Assembly: GCF_000237925.1 (NCBI RefSeq)
Contig: NC_031495.1
Span: 15,511,749-15,575,748 of the forward strand
Direction of reading: 5' to 3'
Source: Schistosoma mansoni
Lineage: Eukaryota > Platyhelminthes > Trematoda > Strigeidida > Schistosomatidae
DNA: 64,000 nucleotides
Positions 45,880-57,778 of this stretch are shown here, one piece after another. Each line of letters starts with the position of its first letter. The stretch's first letter is position 1. Made by a program: the position numbers and the translations under genes. The notes under the pieces are model-generated. The model did not search any database. It saw only the letters and a list, made by a program, of their open reading frames with translations, and was not told the origin of the DNA.

Positions 45880-47290
45880 GCATCATCGATGAACAAGGAA
45901 GATCTTTAGTAACTCTGTATCTGGTTCCATCTAAAATGTATTACGATTGTTATCAAAACATATGTTCCGCCTTTCCTCACTTATAGTCATCGATTTAACT
46001 CGTGTCAGTGAATAACAGAATTAAATAGGCCGAATATGGGAATGAAGTTTTGAATACGTATGTTTCGTACAATCGTTGGTCGGAAAGCGAAACACAACAA
46101 AATGACGCGCATTGGAGAAGGCGAGCGAGCCAACTCAATTTAATCAAGCGTGAATCGATATTTATGGTCAGACAAAAATAATTTACAGACATTTGATGAA
46201 TAGGATAAAAATTGCACACACATACGCTTGCATAAATACAGTCAAGGTTGATAAGTGAAAAATCAAGAAGGTCAAGATGTGACTCAACAAGAATGAATGA
46301 ACTGGTCAGTCCGGAAACTAAAATAGGTTGTGTGGGCTAGCATAGCAACTGACACTACAGATCTAATGCGGACGTAAAAAGCAAGAACAGTATTGCCACA
46401 GTTGAAGAACTAAAAACAACTGTCAACCAACATCAAATTCAAAATCTTCATTACGAACGTCAAGACAGTTCTACTATACAGAGCTGGAATTTCAAGAACT
46501 ACTACAACCATCATCATGAAAGTACAAGTATTCATAAACAATTTCCTACGCAAGGTACTCAACGTCCGTTTTTCGTGCCTATAGGTAACCCTCGTGCTAT
46601 TGATAGAAGAAACCAGAGAAGTAGTGAATAGGTCTTTATTTCGATCTTCGCGCAGTCACAGTGGAGCGTGGGATTATCTGTTCAGACAAACAAAGGCTCT
46701 CAACATTCCATATAAGATAGTAGGGAATATAACGCTTACAAAAGGTAAGGAAGTGAATGAATACTTGAACAATACTGTTTTAGCATATGCTTGGTTGTTT
46801 GGGGTCAACTCTTAACCAACCAACCTGAGCTGTTACATTAGCTTCCCCCTAGAATCGACTTCCGTAGGAACGTCGGTTCGATTAACCTATCTATCGATAA
46901 CACCTTAGTTCTATTTCTCATCCCAAGGCGAAATTATCAACTCGCTCACTATTTGACTTACAATCAGTTACGACTAACGCTTTCAATGATAGTCCATGGA
47001 TGTCTCTTCATTTACTAGCTTGTCATCTTATTTTGTAGCATGTGATCGANNNNNNNNNNNNNNNNNNNNNNNNNNNNNNNNNNNNNNNNNNNNNNNNNNN
47101 NNNNNNNNNNNNNNNNNNNNNNNNNNNNNNNNNNNNNNNNNNNNNNNNNNNNNNNNNNNNNNNNNNNNNNNNNNNNNNNNNNNNNNNNNNNNNNNNNNNN
47201 NNNNNNNNNNNNNNNNNNNNNNNNNNNNNNNNNNNNNNNNNNNNNNNNNCCTCTGTGAGGGTGTACAGCCATAAGTAAGTAAAGTAAGTT
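45880..47290 (+). mobile_element. RTE-clade LINE (SR2-like), interrupted copy
   Basis: Three SR2-like pieces on the plus strand: 45880-45915 (YLGSIIDEQG), about 46355-46575 (SNADVK onward, almost identical to 38635-38820 read in reverse) and 47250-47290 (the 3' end, taagtaagtaaagtaag). They are separated by a foreign block of about 440 bases flanked by agatct, by unassigned sequence (46576-47049) and by an assembly gap. Inactive. Confidence 0.7.
47050..47249. other. assembly gap (200 N)
   Basis: A placeholder of 200 Ns inside the interrupted SR2-like copy, so the true length is unknown and the break was probably caused by the repeat. Confidence 0.99.
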
Positions 47291-47960
47291 TCAAACCGAA
47301 ATGATTGATACGATACTGTCAGTGTCGACAATAAAATCATAAAAAATCATCGGTTGACAAGCATAATCTTTTTTAAATGTTGAGTGAACTACTGGAAGCT
47401 GTAGACAAGGATAATATATGATTATTAGAATCACGCAAATTATTAGGATCCAAATTTGAAGGTTTGATATTAATTGCGGTGAAATGAACAAAGGTTTTAC
47501 AAACCGACTTGACGTGTCCTATTCTATCACATTCAAAGCATTAAGCATGACGAAAGATATATCAATCACGTAGTTGAAATTTACCACAGGATAAGCATTT
47601 ACCATACCTGTGCTCACCTCTGTAATCTGCTCTGCAACAGAATATCCCACATGTTACAGCTTGTCCTACGAAATCAAAGTGTCTCTAGCTGGTACAAACC
47701 ATTATCATAGTCATTGCAGATTCTGTTACTTCTAATTATCACAGTAGCATTCCAAAGAAGTAAGCGAATAGGGGTTGGTGCTTTAGATTCACTGTGAATA
47801 ACATTTAACTGTCCCAACAAGCAAATTCGTGTAGTTCTAGCAACTACTACAAGAGTTCTGCATTTACAAATAATTGAGTATGGGGGTGTCGCAATCACAG
47901 CGACTAGAACTAGGTTAGCTGATCGGGACAGCCAAACCTACTTCACAGTCCTTCATCTTC
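47290..47960 (-). mobile_element. Gypsy-type LTR element fossil, gag/protease part
   Basis: Minus-strand frames carry a degraded zinc-knuckle region and then a retropepsin-like stretch (FYDFIVDTDSIVSIISV near 47291-47345). Broken, several breaks, no LTR attached. Similar in content to 41180-41660. Confidence 0.5.
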
Positions 47961-50900
47961 GGTCAAACAATGGTGACAAAGTACGTCGTTGTAGATATAT
48001 TATGGCAAAGAAAGGCATAGCTAATGCTTTTGGAGAGGCTAGATATTCCGAATAGGCATTGAAAACTGAATATTTTAAGGTGTTGATGAGCGATGTGAGA
48101 GGTCACGTCAGATTCAGATGAGTATACATTCTATTTGAATACTCAGAACACTAAAATCTGTACGTGCTCATGAATGATTAACTTTGTAACAAATTTTAAA
48201 TGTTCAGGTGTGAAGTAATAAGTAGAGCTAATCACGTCTCAAGTGAAATAATTATCAAATGATCTCTCACAGATCTCGAATTATTTGATTTGGAAGCACG
48301 AACCATCAAGTCCATCGTCTGAACTTAATTCTATTTCCGAGTTCGTTGAATTTCCTTCTTCGATTTTCGAGTGTCTTTAGATGGGGATTCTTACATTAGG
48401 AAGAAATGAATCTGAATATCTCCATAGTTTCAAGTAGTTTATGACTGTAATCATTTTGTAACAAACGGTTTTGAAACGAATTAAGAAACGAACATTGGCG
48501 AGTGAATCCAGGACTTGATTCCAAACAGAAAGTAGACTAACTGATAGTCAGTTATCAGACGATGTATATTTCCAAAATTTATGTTCAGAGCTAGAATTTA
48601 CAAAGAGTGGTCTCTACTATATTAATTAACACCACCTCAAAATTTTTGCGGATTACGTTTAAGTAAGTCATATCCAGAGCAGAGAGTTAGCAAGACTGCA
48701 ATTCACTCATATAGGGGTTAAATGGAAGAATTGGACTCTAATGCGAAATTTCCCTCATGTATAGGCATCACTGGGTGGCTAGAATACTTTAACTCTATAG
48801 TTTGGTAGTGGTGTGATGTCAGACGTTTGGCGATACCTATTTCGAGAGAACCAGTTAAGTAAAGCGAAGCAAAAATGAGCATGTAATGTCTGGAGGTTCG
48901 AATTGCCTTGAAGGTTCCCACCCAATCAGAGTACACACGGATAGAACAACACGATTCACATTGTCTACGAGTTTAAATATTATAGAGTACACAAAATAAG
49001 GCTACTAAAAGGGCTACAAGTCAGACTGCCCCACGGATTACTGATGTTGTAAACGTATTGGTTCTTTTAAATAACGTTATGATTGTTCATGACTACCTGG
49101 TTTGACCGTCTGTCAAAACGTCTTTGTTCCTGGACTGCATTCTGAATTTTCAGGAGTTCAAAGTGATTTAATATCCTCCCATAAAAACCAAGAAGACTGC
49201 TGGATCTTATTCGTGGGTTGCTACGAGAATAGTAGTATCCTAAATAGACCATCGACAGAAGCTTAAATGACGACCGACGTTGTTTTTAGTAGGGACTACA
49301 GTGCCAGAGTTGATTCTTTAAAAATACTTCCAAGGTGGTAAATTCTACAGTATTTATTATCTTTGCTTAAAGTTTTCTCCCCATTTTCTAGCATTTGCTA
49401 ATTTTTATCCAGGTTTTGCAGGGCACTGTTTTGGTGTCTCACAGATTTTTGGCTTAACATGTATTGTTTGACGTTGCATAGTATTTGAGTTTGATATTCT
49501 GTTCTATCATTGCAAAGTTCCTGTCTGTCGACAATAAGACCTTGTCTTACTGAAATCAAGGTTGTAACGTGAAGTAATTGCTTTCTATTACATTTATTAC
49601 TTAACTTGACTCTTCCAGATGGGGCTTTCATCCAATCATGCTACGAATGTTCCTATTGGACCTAGACTACTGAACAGTTGTGCCTAGTAACCGATCCTTG
49701 GTGTTCAGTGCGTCATTTTATATCAGTGAGATGACTGAGTGTATGGTAGTCGAACAATAATATAGAAGTATTTTACATTTTTCGATGTGATTTTTTACTA
49801 CTGGAAAGCGCCATAAATAATTTCACCATGAATTGTGATTTGATATTGTTAAATTCTAGTCGCTAGCTGTGAGTGACTCAGAAAAGCTTCGTGCCTTTTA
49901 CAGAAGAATGCAATGGTTGGCTTCAATAAAATCTACCTTGGTTATAGTGAATCGTCTTCTGAATTCACACCAAAAATTTCGAAGTACTGCCATTACACCA
50001 TAATTTCTTGAACTCTGCCAAATGCAGAAAGTGCAGACTATTAAACCCGATGATCCAGGTTATGACTATAAAAGTTATAATTATTATATGAATAAATAAT
50101 GACCTCTCCTAGTTGGTCATCTTAATGGACATTTACATGTCGTGAAAAAAAGATGCTGATTTGAAACTTCTTAAATTGACAACTAAGTGTATTAAACATA
50201 TCTGCCGACCATTCTGTTCTGTCTAAAACTAATCTAAGATTATTTAGGATAGCTATGGGTATATCATGTGACGTAACTCACATGTGCAATCCAACGCAAA
50301 ATATAATCCACTTACAGATGTGAAATGGAATGATATTCATTCTCTTCAATGGAAGTGGACAGCTTAGTCGAAGAAACAAGGTAAAGATGCCATAAAACTT
50401 CGGAGTTTGATAATGCCTTTATCAATAGCGCCTTTATAATCGAAGTATGCACACCCATTCAAATCAGAGGTCAGAAGTGAAGAAGTTCAAAGTCATATTT
50501 GAAAGGCCATCGATATCTCGAGAAGCTGTTGGTCTCAGCAGGATGATGTTTGTAGGATATGCGTGGCGCTGCGTACCCACTCGGGGCCTGCTGTGAATCC
50601 GTGGCTGAGCGCCTTCAGCCAGGTGATTTCAGTAAAACTAATGCGATCAGCATCAATGTTGAGGACTTACAGAACTAGTTATTTTGGAGATTTATTCATC
50701 GCTACATATTTGATATATCTTCACCATGATTTTAGGATCTCGGCTCAGGTAAGATCCTCTGCTAACACCACCATTGTGAATTAGTAGGTGAACGGTATAA
50801 TATAATGGACTGATCGAAACCTCCTACCTGACTACTGATTAACAGTACTAACGTACTCATATCGTGAGTGATAATCTGAAGACAACTATACATGAACGCA

Positions 50901-51380
50901 GGTACGGATAATCGTGAGGCTTGGAGGTGAAAGATGGGCGTCTTACATGCTCAGTATAGGGGAAGAATAGTGTCGTTCGAACGAGCTCTTACAACTGGTA
51001 ATGCTCAATAAATATAAAATGGTCAGCGTAAGTGTCTATTGTTTACAAAGCTATATGACGAGCTATTTATCGTTATATATCGATCAATTACAGGTACTAA
51101 CTCTAAGTTCTTTTAGGCCCTTAAAGGGATGAAATATTTGTACGGCCTATCAACTTGAAGGGGTTGTCTTCCAAAACTCGAACTTTAACGAAACTTACAT
51201 GTTGTTACTTCTGGTAGATCAAGCCTAGAGAACATAAATCAGAAAGAAAAATGATTACCAGCTCACACTTTTGAAAACGTATTACGTAAAGAGACCGACT
51301 GGTATCACTGAAGATCTTTGACAGAAAAATTGGCTCGCGATAATTTATAGGAGGATTAAACGCTCCTCTCCTAAACAATT
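47960..51380. other. unassigned, probably old mobile-element sequence
   Basis: Composition is more balanced than true intergenic DNA here, and several 60-77 codon frames occur on the minus strand (48718-48936, 49067-49252, 49398-49631), but none shows a domain that I can name. A G+C-richer patch lies at about 50540-50640. I see no host gene. Confidence 0.35.
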
Positions 51381-51413
51381 AGATATACTTCAACAACATG
51401 ATTTATTCAAATG
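51381..51413 (+). repeat. target-site duplication, left copy
   Basis: Begins agatatacttcaacaacatg and continues identically to the copy at 53089 for 27 bases, then aaatg with one extra base. Confidence 0.85.
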
Positions 51414-53088
51414 GTTCAAATGGTTGCGGACGGAAAAGAAGAAGCTTTCGCTTAACGGGTTTCCGTGTCTAGTAGCAGTGGATCACTAATACCTCCAGGC
51501 AAGAACCTAGGTATATTAACAATGATAGGGGAAAAAAAGAAATTGGTAAATCATAATAATATGTTATCCTTAGTCCTTAAGAATAGGTCAAGTTGCCACT
51601 TAAAGGACTCCTGGAAAGTCGCTTGGACTAGCTCAGTCGGCAGCGAATTCCAGCATTTGACAACTCTTAAGGAGTAGAAGTTGTGTCTACAGTCTGTTCT
51701 GCTATGTTGGGTCTCCAGTTTCTGGGTGTTGCCTTTTAGGTTAGTGTTGTGACTAAGCTTAAGTAGATGTTTAAGGGGATGACCAGAAGTATTAAGGATA
51801 CTGTAAGTCATAAGAAAGTCACCTCTAAGACGCCTGTACTCTAACGGGTAAAGATTAAGTGATTGGAGGCGCTCTTCATAAGGTTTGAATTTGAGTCTCC
51901 GAACTGATTTCGTGGCTCGACGTTGGATACGTTCCGGAGTGTCCTTAACCTTTTGGAGGGAGGGAGGAAATACTATGTTTCCGTACTCTAAATGGGGACG
52001 AATAAAACTGTTGAAAATTATTTGGAAGGTTCTACCGTCAAACTGGCCAAAATGCGCTTCAATGTTACCAGTGCAAGGTTTGCTTGATAGGCGTTTTTGT
52101 CACAGTTCGCATACGATTTCAGGTCATAGGGTACCAACACTCCTAAATCTTTTTCGACTTGGGAAACTTCTAGAGGGGAGTTACCTAAGTTATAACTATA
52201 GTCTGCAACATGTCGCAGATGGACTACTTTGCACTTTGAAGTGTTGAAGGTAAGTCCGTTGTCGCCTGCCTAGTTTTGAAGTCGAGTCGGATCCTCCTGA
52301 AGTGCTAGTATATCCTTATGGTTACGTATTTCTCTCTCCAAAGTTTCACATAATCAGCACAAAGCAACAAGTCAGATGAACCTTGTTAAGGAAGATCGTT
52401 AATATAAATCAAGAGGATAAGAGGTCCTAGTATTGAGTCCTGGGGGCGCCACTAGGACATTCCATAGCTTGAGAGAGAGTGAAGTTAACCATGACCTTAA
52501 AATGTCGGTTCTCTAGATATGAAGTGGGCCAATCAATCAGAGGGGGTTTGATACCCAATCGTCTAAGTTTATTGATAAGACATATGTGGTTGACCCTATC
52601 AAAAGCTTTTGACAAATCCAGGTAAATGACGTCAACCTTCCCCTTGCGATCAAGGATAGTTGTCCATCTATCCACCTCAGTCAGCAGGTTGGTCATATAG
52701 GAATGACCTTTTCTGAAACCGTGCTGTTGGGTTGATAAGAACTTTAAGGATAATAAGTATTCTTGTATACCGTCGTATATTAGAGATTCCATAATTTTAG
52801 AAGGTATGGAGAGAAGGGCCACTGGTCGATAGCTTGAGGGTTCACTGCATCGACCTCCTTTGAAAATTGGTGTGATATGAGCGAGCTTCCAAATTTCCGG
52901 CAGTTTGCCTCTGCTTAGCGAGTGTGAAAACATCACGCTAATTGGTGATGCCAGGATTGAAGCTGCTTCCCTCAATATAGCAGAATGAACCATATCCGTA
53001 CCGGGAGAGGTGTCTTTTCTTATGTGCTTCAGTTTACGGAGCACCAGGTCAGCACTCAGGTCCACTTCGGAAAGTCCTGTACAGGTGC
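51408..53088 (-). mobile_element. CR1-type LINE, 5' truncated, with target-site duplications
   Basis: The minus strand encodes the reverse transcriptase in one open piece from 53107 to 52427: KDTSPGTDMVHSAIL, ITPIFKGG, SSYRPVALLSI, QHGFRKGHS, VIYLDLSKAFDRVNH, and then the motif region before the active-site box. Further pieces follow, FNTSKCKVVHLRH-like text near 52220 and the carboxy terminus with KLETQHSRTD and VVKCWNSLPTELVQATF near 51560-51720. The 3' end near 51410 has two copies of ccatttgaa, like the short 3' repeats of CR1 elements. Endonuclease missing, downstream frames broken. It lies about 230 bases upstream of the 14-3-3 start codon. Confidence 0.88.
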
Positions 53089-53120
53089 AGATATACTTCA
53101 ACAACATGATTTATTAAATG
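53089..53120 (+). repeat. target-site duplication, right copy
   Basis: Second copy of the 27-base sequence starting agatatacttcaacaacatg, at the 5' end of the minus-strand LINE. Confidence 0.85.
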
Positions 53121-53321
53121 ACCATTCAGTTGTTTGTAAAAAAAACATGAGCAATCGGAATCTTCTAGATAGAATTTAACATTAACCTAAACAAATCATC
53201 ATCTGGAAAAACCAATCGTTCAATAGACACTGTTTTTGTTTATCAAAACCAAAGATTGGGGCAGCGAACTATCTTTTGAGTTCGGCCATATTTGCAGGCG
53301 TATAGTTGTTCTGATACGAAG

Positions 53322-53385
53322 ATGACAGAACGGGAGGCTCTTGTATATCGTGCTAAATTAGCTGAGCAGTTGGAAAGATATGATG
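53322..53385 (+). CDS. 14-3-3 exon 1
   Basis: 21 codons plus one base, ending GATG|GTAAG. The ATG is the family's usual start (MT-REALVY). Confidence 0.95.
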
Positions 53386-56300
53386 GTAAGTAGTCGGGAT
53401 ATTGTTTTTCAAACTTCGTTTTTGATATGGTTATTTATTGAGTCTTATTCGTTTGCTAGAGATGGTTGATGCAATGAAGGAAGTTGTAGAGATGGCAGAG
53501 GAGTTGACTGTTGAGGAACGTAATCTGCTTTCAGTCGCCTACAAAAATGTCATTGGATCTCGACGATCATCATGGCGTGTTTTTAGCGCTGTTGAACAGA
53601 CAGAAGGGAATCGAGGTAATGCTGAAAAGCAAGCTTGTGCAAAGAAATTCCGTGAAGTTTTGGAATCTGAACTCGATCGCGTTTCTAAGGATATATTGGA
53701 ACTTATTGACAAGTACTTAATCAAAAGCGCAACAAAGTCAGACTCTAAGGTCTTTTACCTTAAAATGTAAATCGCATGTGTTCGTGATGATTTTTTCAGG
53801 AAAGGCGATTATTTCCGTTACATGGCGGAATTCTCAGTCGACCCACAACGTAAAAAGGCTGCAGAGGAAAGTAACAAAGCCTACCAAGAAGCATCTGAAA
53901 TTGCCGCAACCCAATTGTTCCCGACCCACCCAATCAGGTTGGGGTTAGCTCTCAATTACTCAGTTTATTTCTACGAAATTATGAACGATCCAGATGAAGC
54001 ATGTCGTCTTGCACAAGCAGCGTTTGACGATGCAATCGCTAAGCTAGACCAGTTGTCAGAAGAAAGCTACAAAGATTCCACCCTGATAATGCAGTTATTG
54101 CGAGATAATTTAACTCTTTGGACATCAGATCCTGAAAGGGATGGTAAGTTAGCTTTCATTCCTCACAAGTGTGCTTTGTAGACAACGTGAAGAAAGATAC
54201 GGATGAGAAAGCCTAAGAAGTAGACTTAAAGATTGCTGGTGTCTGCTAACTTGGCCAGAGTTGCTTTTAGGGATAATTAAATTTATTGACATTAAGTTCC
54301 CTAGAGTCTTGAACGTGCACACCAGTAGTGCAGTTTCTCGTTTTACCACTTTGATCCTTTTTTCCAAATTATTGCCAAGTTCTCTTAATATGCTGGTTCT
54401 CATACTGTCATGGTTATGTTCATTTAGGTAGTCATTGTTTATCATCTTTAACTATATTATATACTCTAAAACTTGACGTTTTACCAATATCTGTCCTTGA
54501 TTTGACAGATACTTCATGTTGTTTGAGGCTGTTCTTCATACTGAGAATCTAAGCATGTAATATTTTGTTCGGGTTATCATGTAATGCTTTGATCCACAAC
54601 CTCATAAAGAAGGTTTTGCGCATATTTTATTTCAGTTTGAAAAAAACGTATATGACATCATTTTGCTTTGTATTCTTCCAAAACTAAGTTAATCACTTGG
54701 TCTATAAATCTGTCAAATATAATCAGTTATTCATACTTTTGTTGAAAAATTTATGCAAATCGCTTAGGACCGAAGAGCAGACGATTCAATTTAATATTAC
54801 CTTTAGAATCATGTTCACTCGCTAAGTGTAATCGATTACTTCATATCTTAGATTGATTTCAGGACTCAAAATGATAGACATTTTAGATGTGCTAAGATCT
54901 GCAAGCCACTTTTAGTCACTAGTTTTCACAGATCCATTTAGCTTATTAGGAATATACATATTTGGTTATTCCTGAAGGTAATTTCCTAGAAATATAAATA
55001 TACTCTTGTTAATTAGCCAGCAGAGTTCTTAGATGTCTTGGTGCAGTTACAAGAAATGGATTCTACTTTATTTGAAACTTAATGAAGCGGTGTACTTCTC
55101 ACGTATTATATTTAAGGCACTTATTCGTGTTCGCGTGCTAAGGAGTTCAGTTTATTGGTAAGAACGAAGTCATGTCACATCTACAGTATGTGAGCAGCCG
55201 ATAATTAAAACCACTGGTTCAACAAACTTTTAAAACGAAGTGTGGATAAGTTGTGTTATTGTGATTAAGAAAATCTAGTGCCATCTTGAGTTCAAGTTCT
55301 TATGACGAGACACTACACTTGAACTAAGTACTAGATATCTTGAGTGTGCAAAAGTAAACACACCAAAGTCGACTTGCATTTACTGGGACGCAACACATTG
55401 TGTCTAGTGATGTGATTGTGACTACGCTGACTTGCAGGTTGTCTGCTTGCTAAATCCACTTGGATACACAAAAATGTGGGGGAGCGCATATCTCTTGTTG
55501 CATTTTCTAAACTCAGTTTCAACTAAGATGGCTTGTTTGGTTTGTCTCAGATTCACCATATGCATCAATTCCGTAAACGTTTCGGCAACTACATCTGGAC
55601 TCCAGATCTCTGGGTTTTGTTGGTCCCGATTGTCGTATTTGTTAGTCACTGACAGCTTCGCTTATCTTGGGAGTCTCATCAGCCCTTGTGGTCTGGTGTG
55701 ACGAAATCTCAGCACGGATACAGAAGGCTCGTCTAGCTTTCGCCAACCTGCGTCATTTATGGCGTAGGCGAGATATCCGTCTAGCAACAAAAGAACGGGT
55801 TTACTGTGCAGCAGTCCGTTCCGTCCTACTTTATGGCAGTGAAACATGGCCGATAAGAGTAGGGAATATTGGTAGGCTACTAGTATTCGATCATAGGTGT
55901 CTTCGACGCATTGCTCGTATATCCTGGGACCACTGAGTAAGTAATGCAGATGTTAGGAAACGGGTACTAGGTAAGGATGGCAAATCGATTGATGAAGTAG
56001 TGAAACTTCATCAGTTGAGATGGCTGGGACATGTGTTACGTATGCCCAACCACCGACTTGCAATGCTTTATGGTGTAGGAGCAGGTTGGAAGAAAGCTAG
56101 GGGCGGCCAGACCAGAACGTGGTACAAATCCATGAAGTCACTGACAAGTGGACTGAACCATGTTGGTAGGTGTAGACTACCTGGTTGGGATTCGCGAGAT
56201 GATAGCAACCGATGGTTAGAGACCTTGAATGACATGGCTCAAAATCGTTTGCGATGGCGAAGGTGCATCCACTCTTTGTGTTCCCCCAAATTGTAGTCTT

Positions 56301-57778
56301 CTGAATTCTTCATGTCCGTTTTCTCTTTCCAAATTTGTTTCACCGTATTATACTCCTTCAATAACATCTTCAAACCCTTATCTTTCGGATTACTGCTTAT
56401 ACTCCTACTACTTCTACCAATATGGGATTTGAATTGACAACTTCATCTCTGTGCTAATGTGGTATGGCAACTCGAACTGATGTACGTACGTACGAAGTTC
56501 TACGTTGTAACTGACTGACTGACTGGGTTGGTATGTTTACGAATAGCGCAATTTTGTGTGGCGACACCTGGCATATGTTAACTTTAATTTTTTCCGTCTT
56601 ATAACCATACCGCACACTGTACTATCTCTTTGGTAGTTTATGCGTACGTTTCACTCGTCAAAGTGAACTTGTTATCATCTTTTTAGTTGCTCTTAATCGC
56701 GTCATAGAACAACCCATAGTGGGACCGCATAATTGGTACCACTTAGGTTTTATGGCAACTCCTACAATACTATTGTAAACCTGTAAAAAGTCTTCATAGC
56801 AAATGTATTGGTTTCTCAATCATCAATGTCAAGAATTATTTCTGGCTATACTAACAAATATGACTTCACAAGTATAATCTATTAAAACTACCGTAACAAC
56901 AAGACAAAAGTGAGTTATTCAAAGAAACAGATTTCGAACATTGAATATAACTATGCCCCAGATTCTAGTCGGTTACTGTTCTTGTAGGATGTTGGGGAAG
57001 TCAGTCGGTCGAAAACCACATGTTTGTGACGCACCAAAAACTTCTGTAAAATTCCACTTTCCCAACTATTAAAGGCAGTTGATCAGATCGAGTGTTATTT
57101 CCCATTAGATTTTAGTTAAGGCTGGGAAACTTAGTTTGAGTCCAACCAGTGCTTACTGTATCTTCTCTAACGTTGCAAACGAGTCATCTCTTGATGGAGA
57201 TATGCTAGTTACTTGCTAGGTGCATAGACCTAGAAGACTGCTACGTACCTTGGGATGCACAAGAGAATTGTCGTGAAACCATGATTCTCGTCAGATTCTG
57301 TTAGTTCTCAATATTCATTCGTTCAAAAATGTATTGACTTTTATTTTACAAAGCAAGAGCAACGGACAGAACTGTATTGATTTTGTCTCTAGGATTCTTA
57401 TCATCTACTTACATTGGGAAGTCGATTGTAACCTCGTAATATGTGAAGATAAACTAAGAGATACAAATGTTAACCTTACCTGGTTAGTCACAAGAGGATG
57501 CTGTTTTATAGCGCTTTTCTAGCATACGGAAGTAGTTTAACGAATAACACCTGGTCTCTAACCAAATGTTTACAGGAAAAAGACCATCAGTACGGTAAAT
57601 TGCTGACGGAGATGTGGAATGTGGTATAGTTGAGGAAATCAGTCTTTTGCTGGACTCAAACAGTGTGTTTTAGGGAGATCAATTAGAGGATATGGGCCGT
57701 ACTCGTATGTAAATGTTTTCAGGTGAAAAAGGATTTAATGAGAGCACCGATTTGCCTAAGGTTTCTGAAAAAACGTAA
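53322..57778 (+). CDS. 14-3-3 protein, epsilon type (four exons, 256 residues)
   Basis: Exons: 53322-53385, 53460-53766, 53800-54143 and 57723-57778, with consistent phases. Seen: [20 protein letters not shown] at the start; the signature [20 protein letters not shown] with the phosphopeptide-binding K50 and R57; R130 and Y131 in [28 protein letters not shown]; and [20 protein letters not shown] with WTSD. Known: 14-3-3 proteins are dimeric cytosolic adaptors of nine helices that bind phosphoserine/threonine motifs; epsilon types are about 255 residues, as here. The acidic-type carboxy tail is short and variable ([15 protein letters not shown]). The final TAA overlaps a perfect GTAAGT (57775), so a splice donor and a further small exon cannot be excluded, although the length fits a stop here. 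A CR1-type LINE lies just upstream and may affect the promoter. Confidence 0.95.
53460..53766 (+). CDS. 14-3-3 exon 2
   Basis: Acceptor TTTGCTAG, starting with the rest of a Glu codon and then MVDAMKEV. Ends AAAAT|GTAAAT inside a Met codon. Contains the binding residues K50 and R57. Confidence 0.95.
53767..53799 (+). other. 33-base intron of the 14-3-3 gene
   Basis: GTAAAT to TTTTTTCAG, only 33 bases. Reading through it gives a stop at once (AAA ATG TAA), while removing it restores KMKGDYFRY, the conserved 14-3-3 sequence. Introns of this size are known in schistosomes. Confidence 0.93.
53800..54143 (+). CDS. 14-3-3 exon 3
   Basis: From [11 protein letters not shown] to WTSDPERD, plus one base at G|GTAAGT. 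Holds most of the ligand groove, including R130 and Y131. Confidence 0.95.
54144..57722 (+). other. 14-3-3 intron 3
   Basis: 3.6 kb, GTAAGTT to TGTTTTCAG. Contains an RTE-type LINE fragment (55640-56310). 54144-55640 and 56310-57722 show no exon or assignable repeat. Confidence 0.85.
55640..56310 (+). mobile_element. RTE-clade LINE fragment (not SR2), 3' part
   Basis: Plus-strand pieces encode [14 protein letters not shown], then [68 protein letters not shown], and a carboxy end with [17 protein letters not shown]. One frame change follows the first piece and an in-frame stop falls after SWDH. The protein differs from SR2 (no LLWERTN block), so it is another RTE family of the Perere-3/SR3 kind. 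It sits in sense orientation in a 14-3-3 intron. Confidence 0.83.
57723..57778 (+). CDS. 14-3-3 exon 4 with stop
   Basis: Acceptor ATGTTTTCAG. Encodes (G)[17 protein letters not shown] and TAA. See the gene entry for the overlapping GTAAGT. Confidence 0.82.

Noticed and set aside
46594-46815. 73-codon plus-strand frame
   Set aside because: No recognisable domain; lies in unassigned sequence between two SR2-like pieces and is probably chance or an element remnant.
46996-47340. Frames of 78-105 codons spanning the second N run
   Set aside because: Same reason: gap artefacts.
50563-50784. 73-codon frame in a G+C-richer patch
   Set aside because: Without motif, and neighbouring sequence looks like decayed repeat DNA.
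55422-55649. 75-codon minus-strand frame upstream of the RTE fragment
   Set aside because: Looked coding-like, but no family signature and no splice partners; not supported as a gene.
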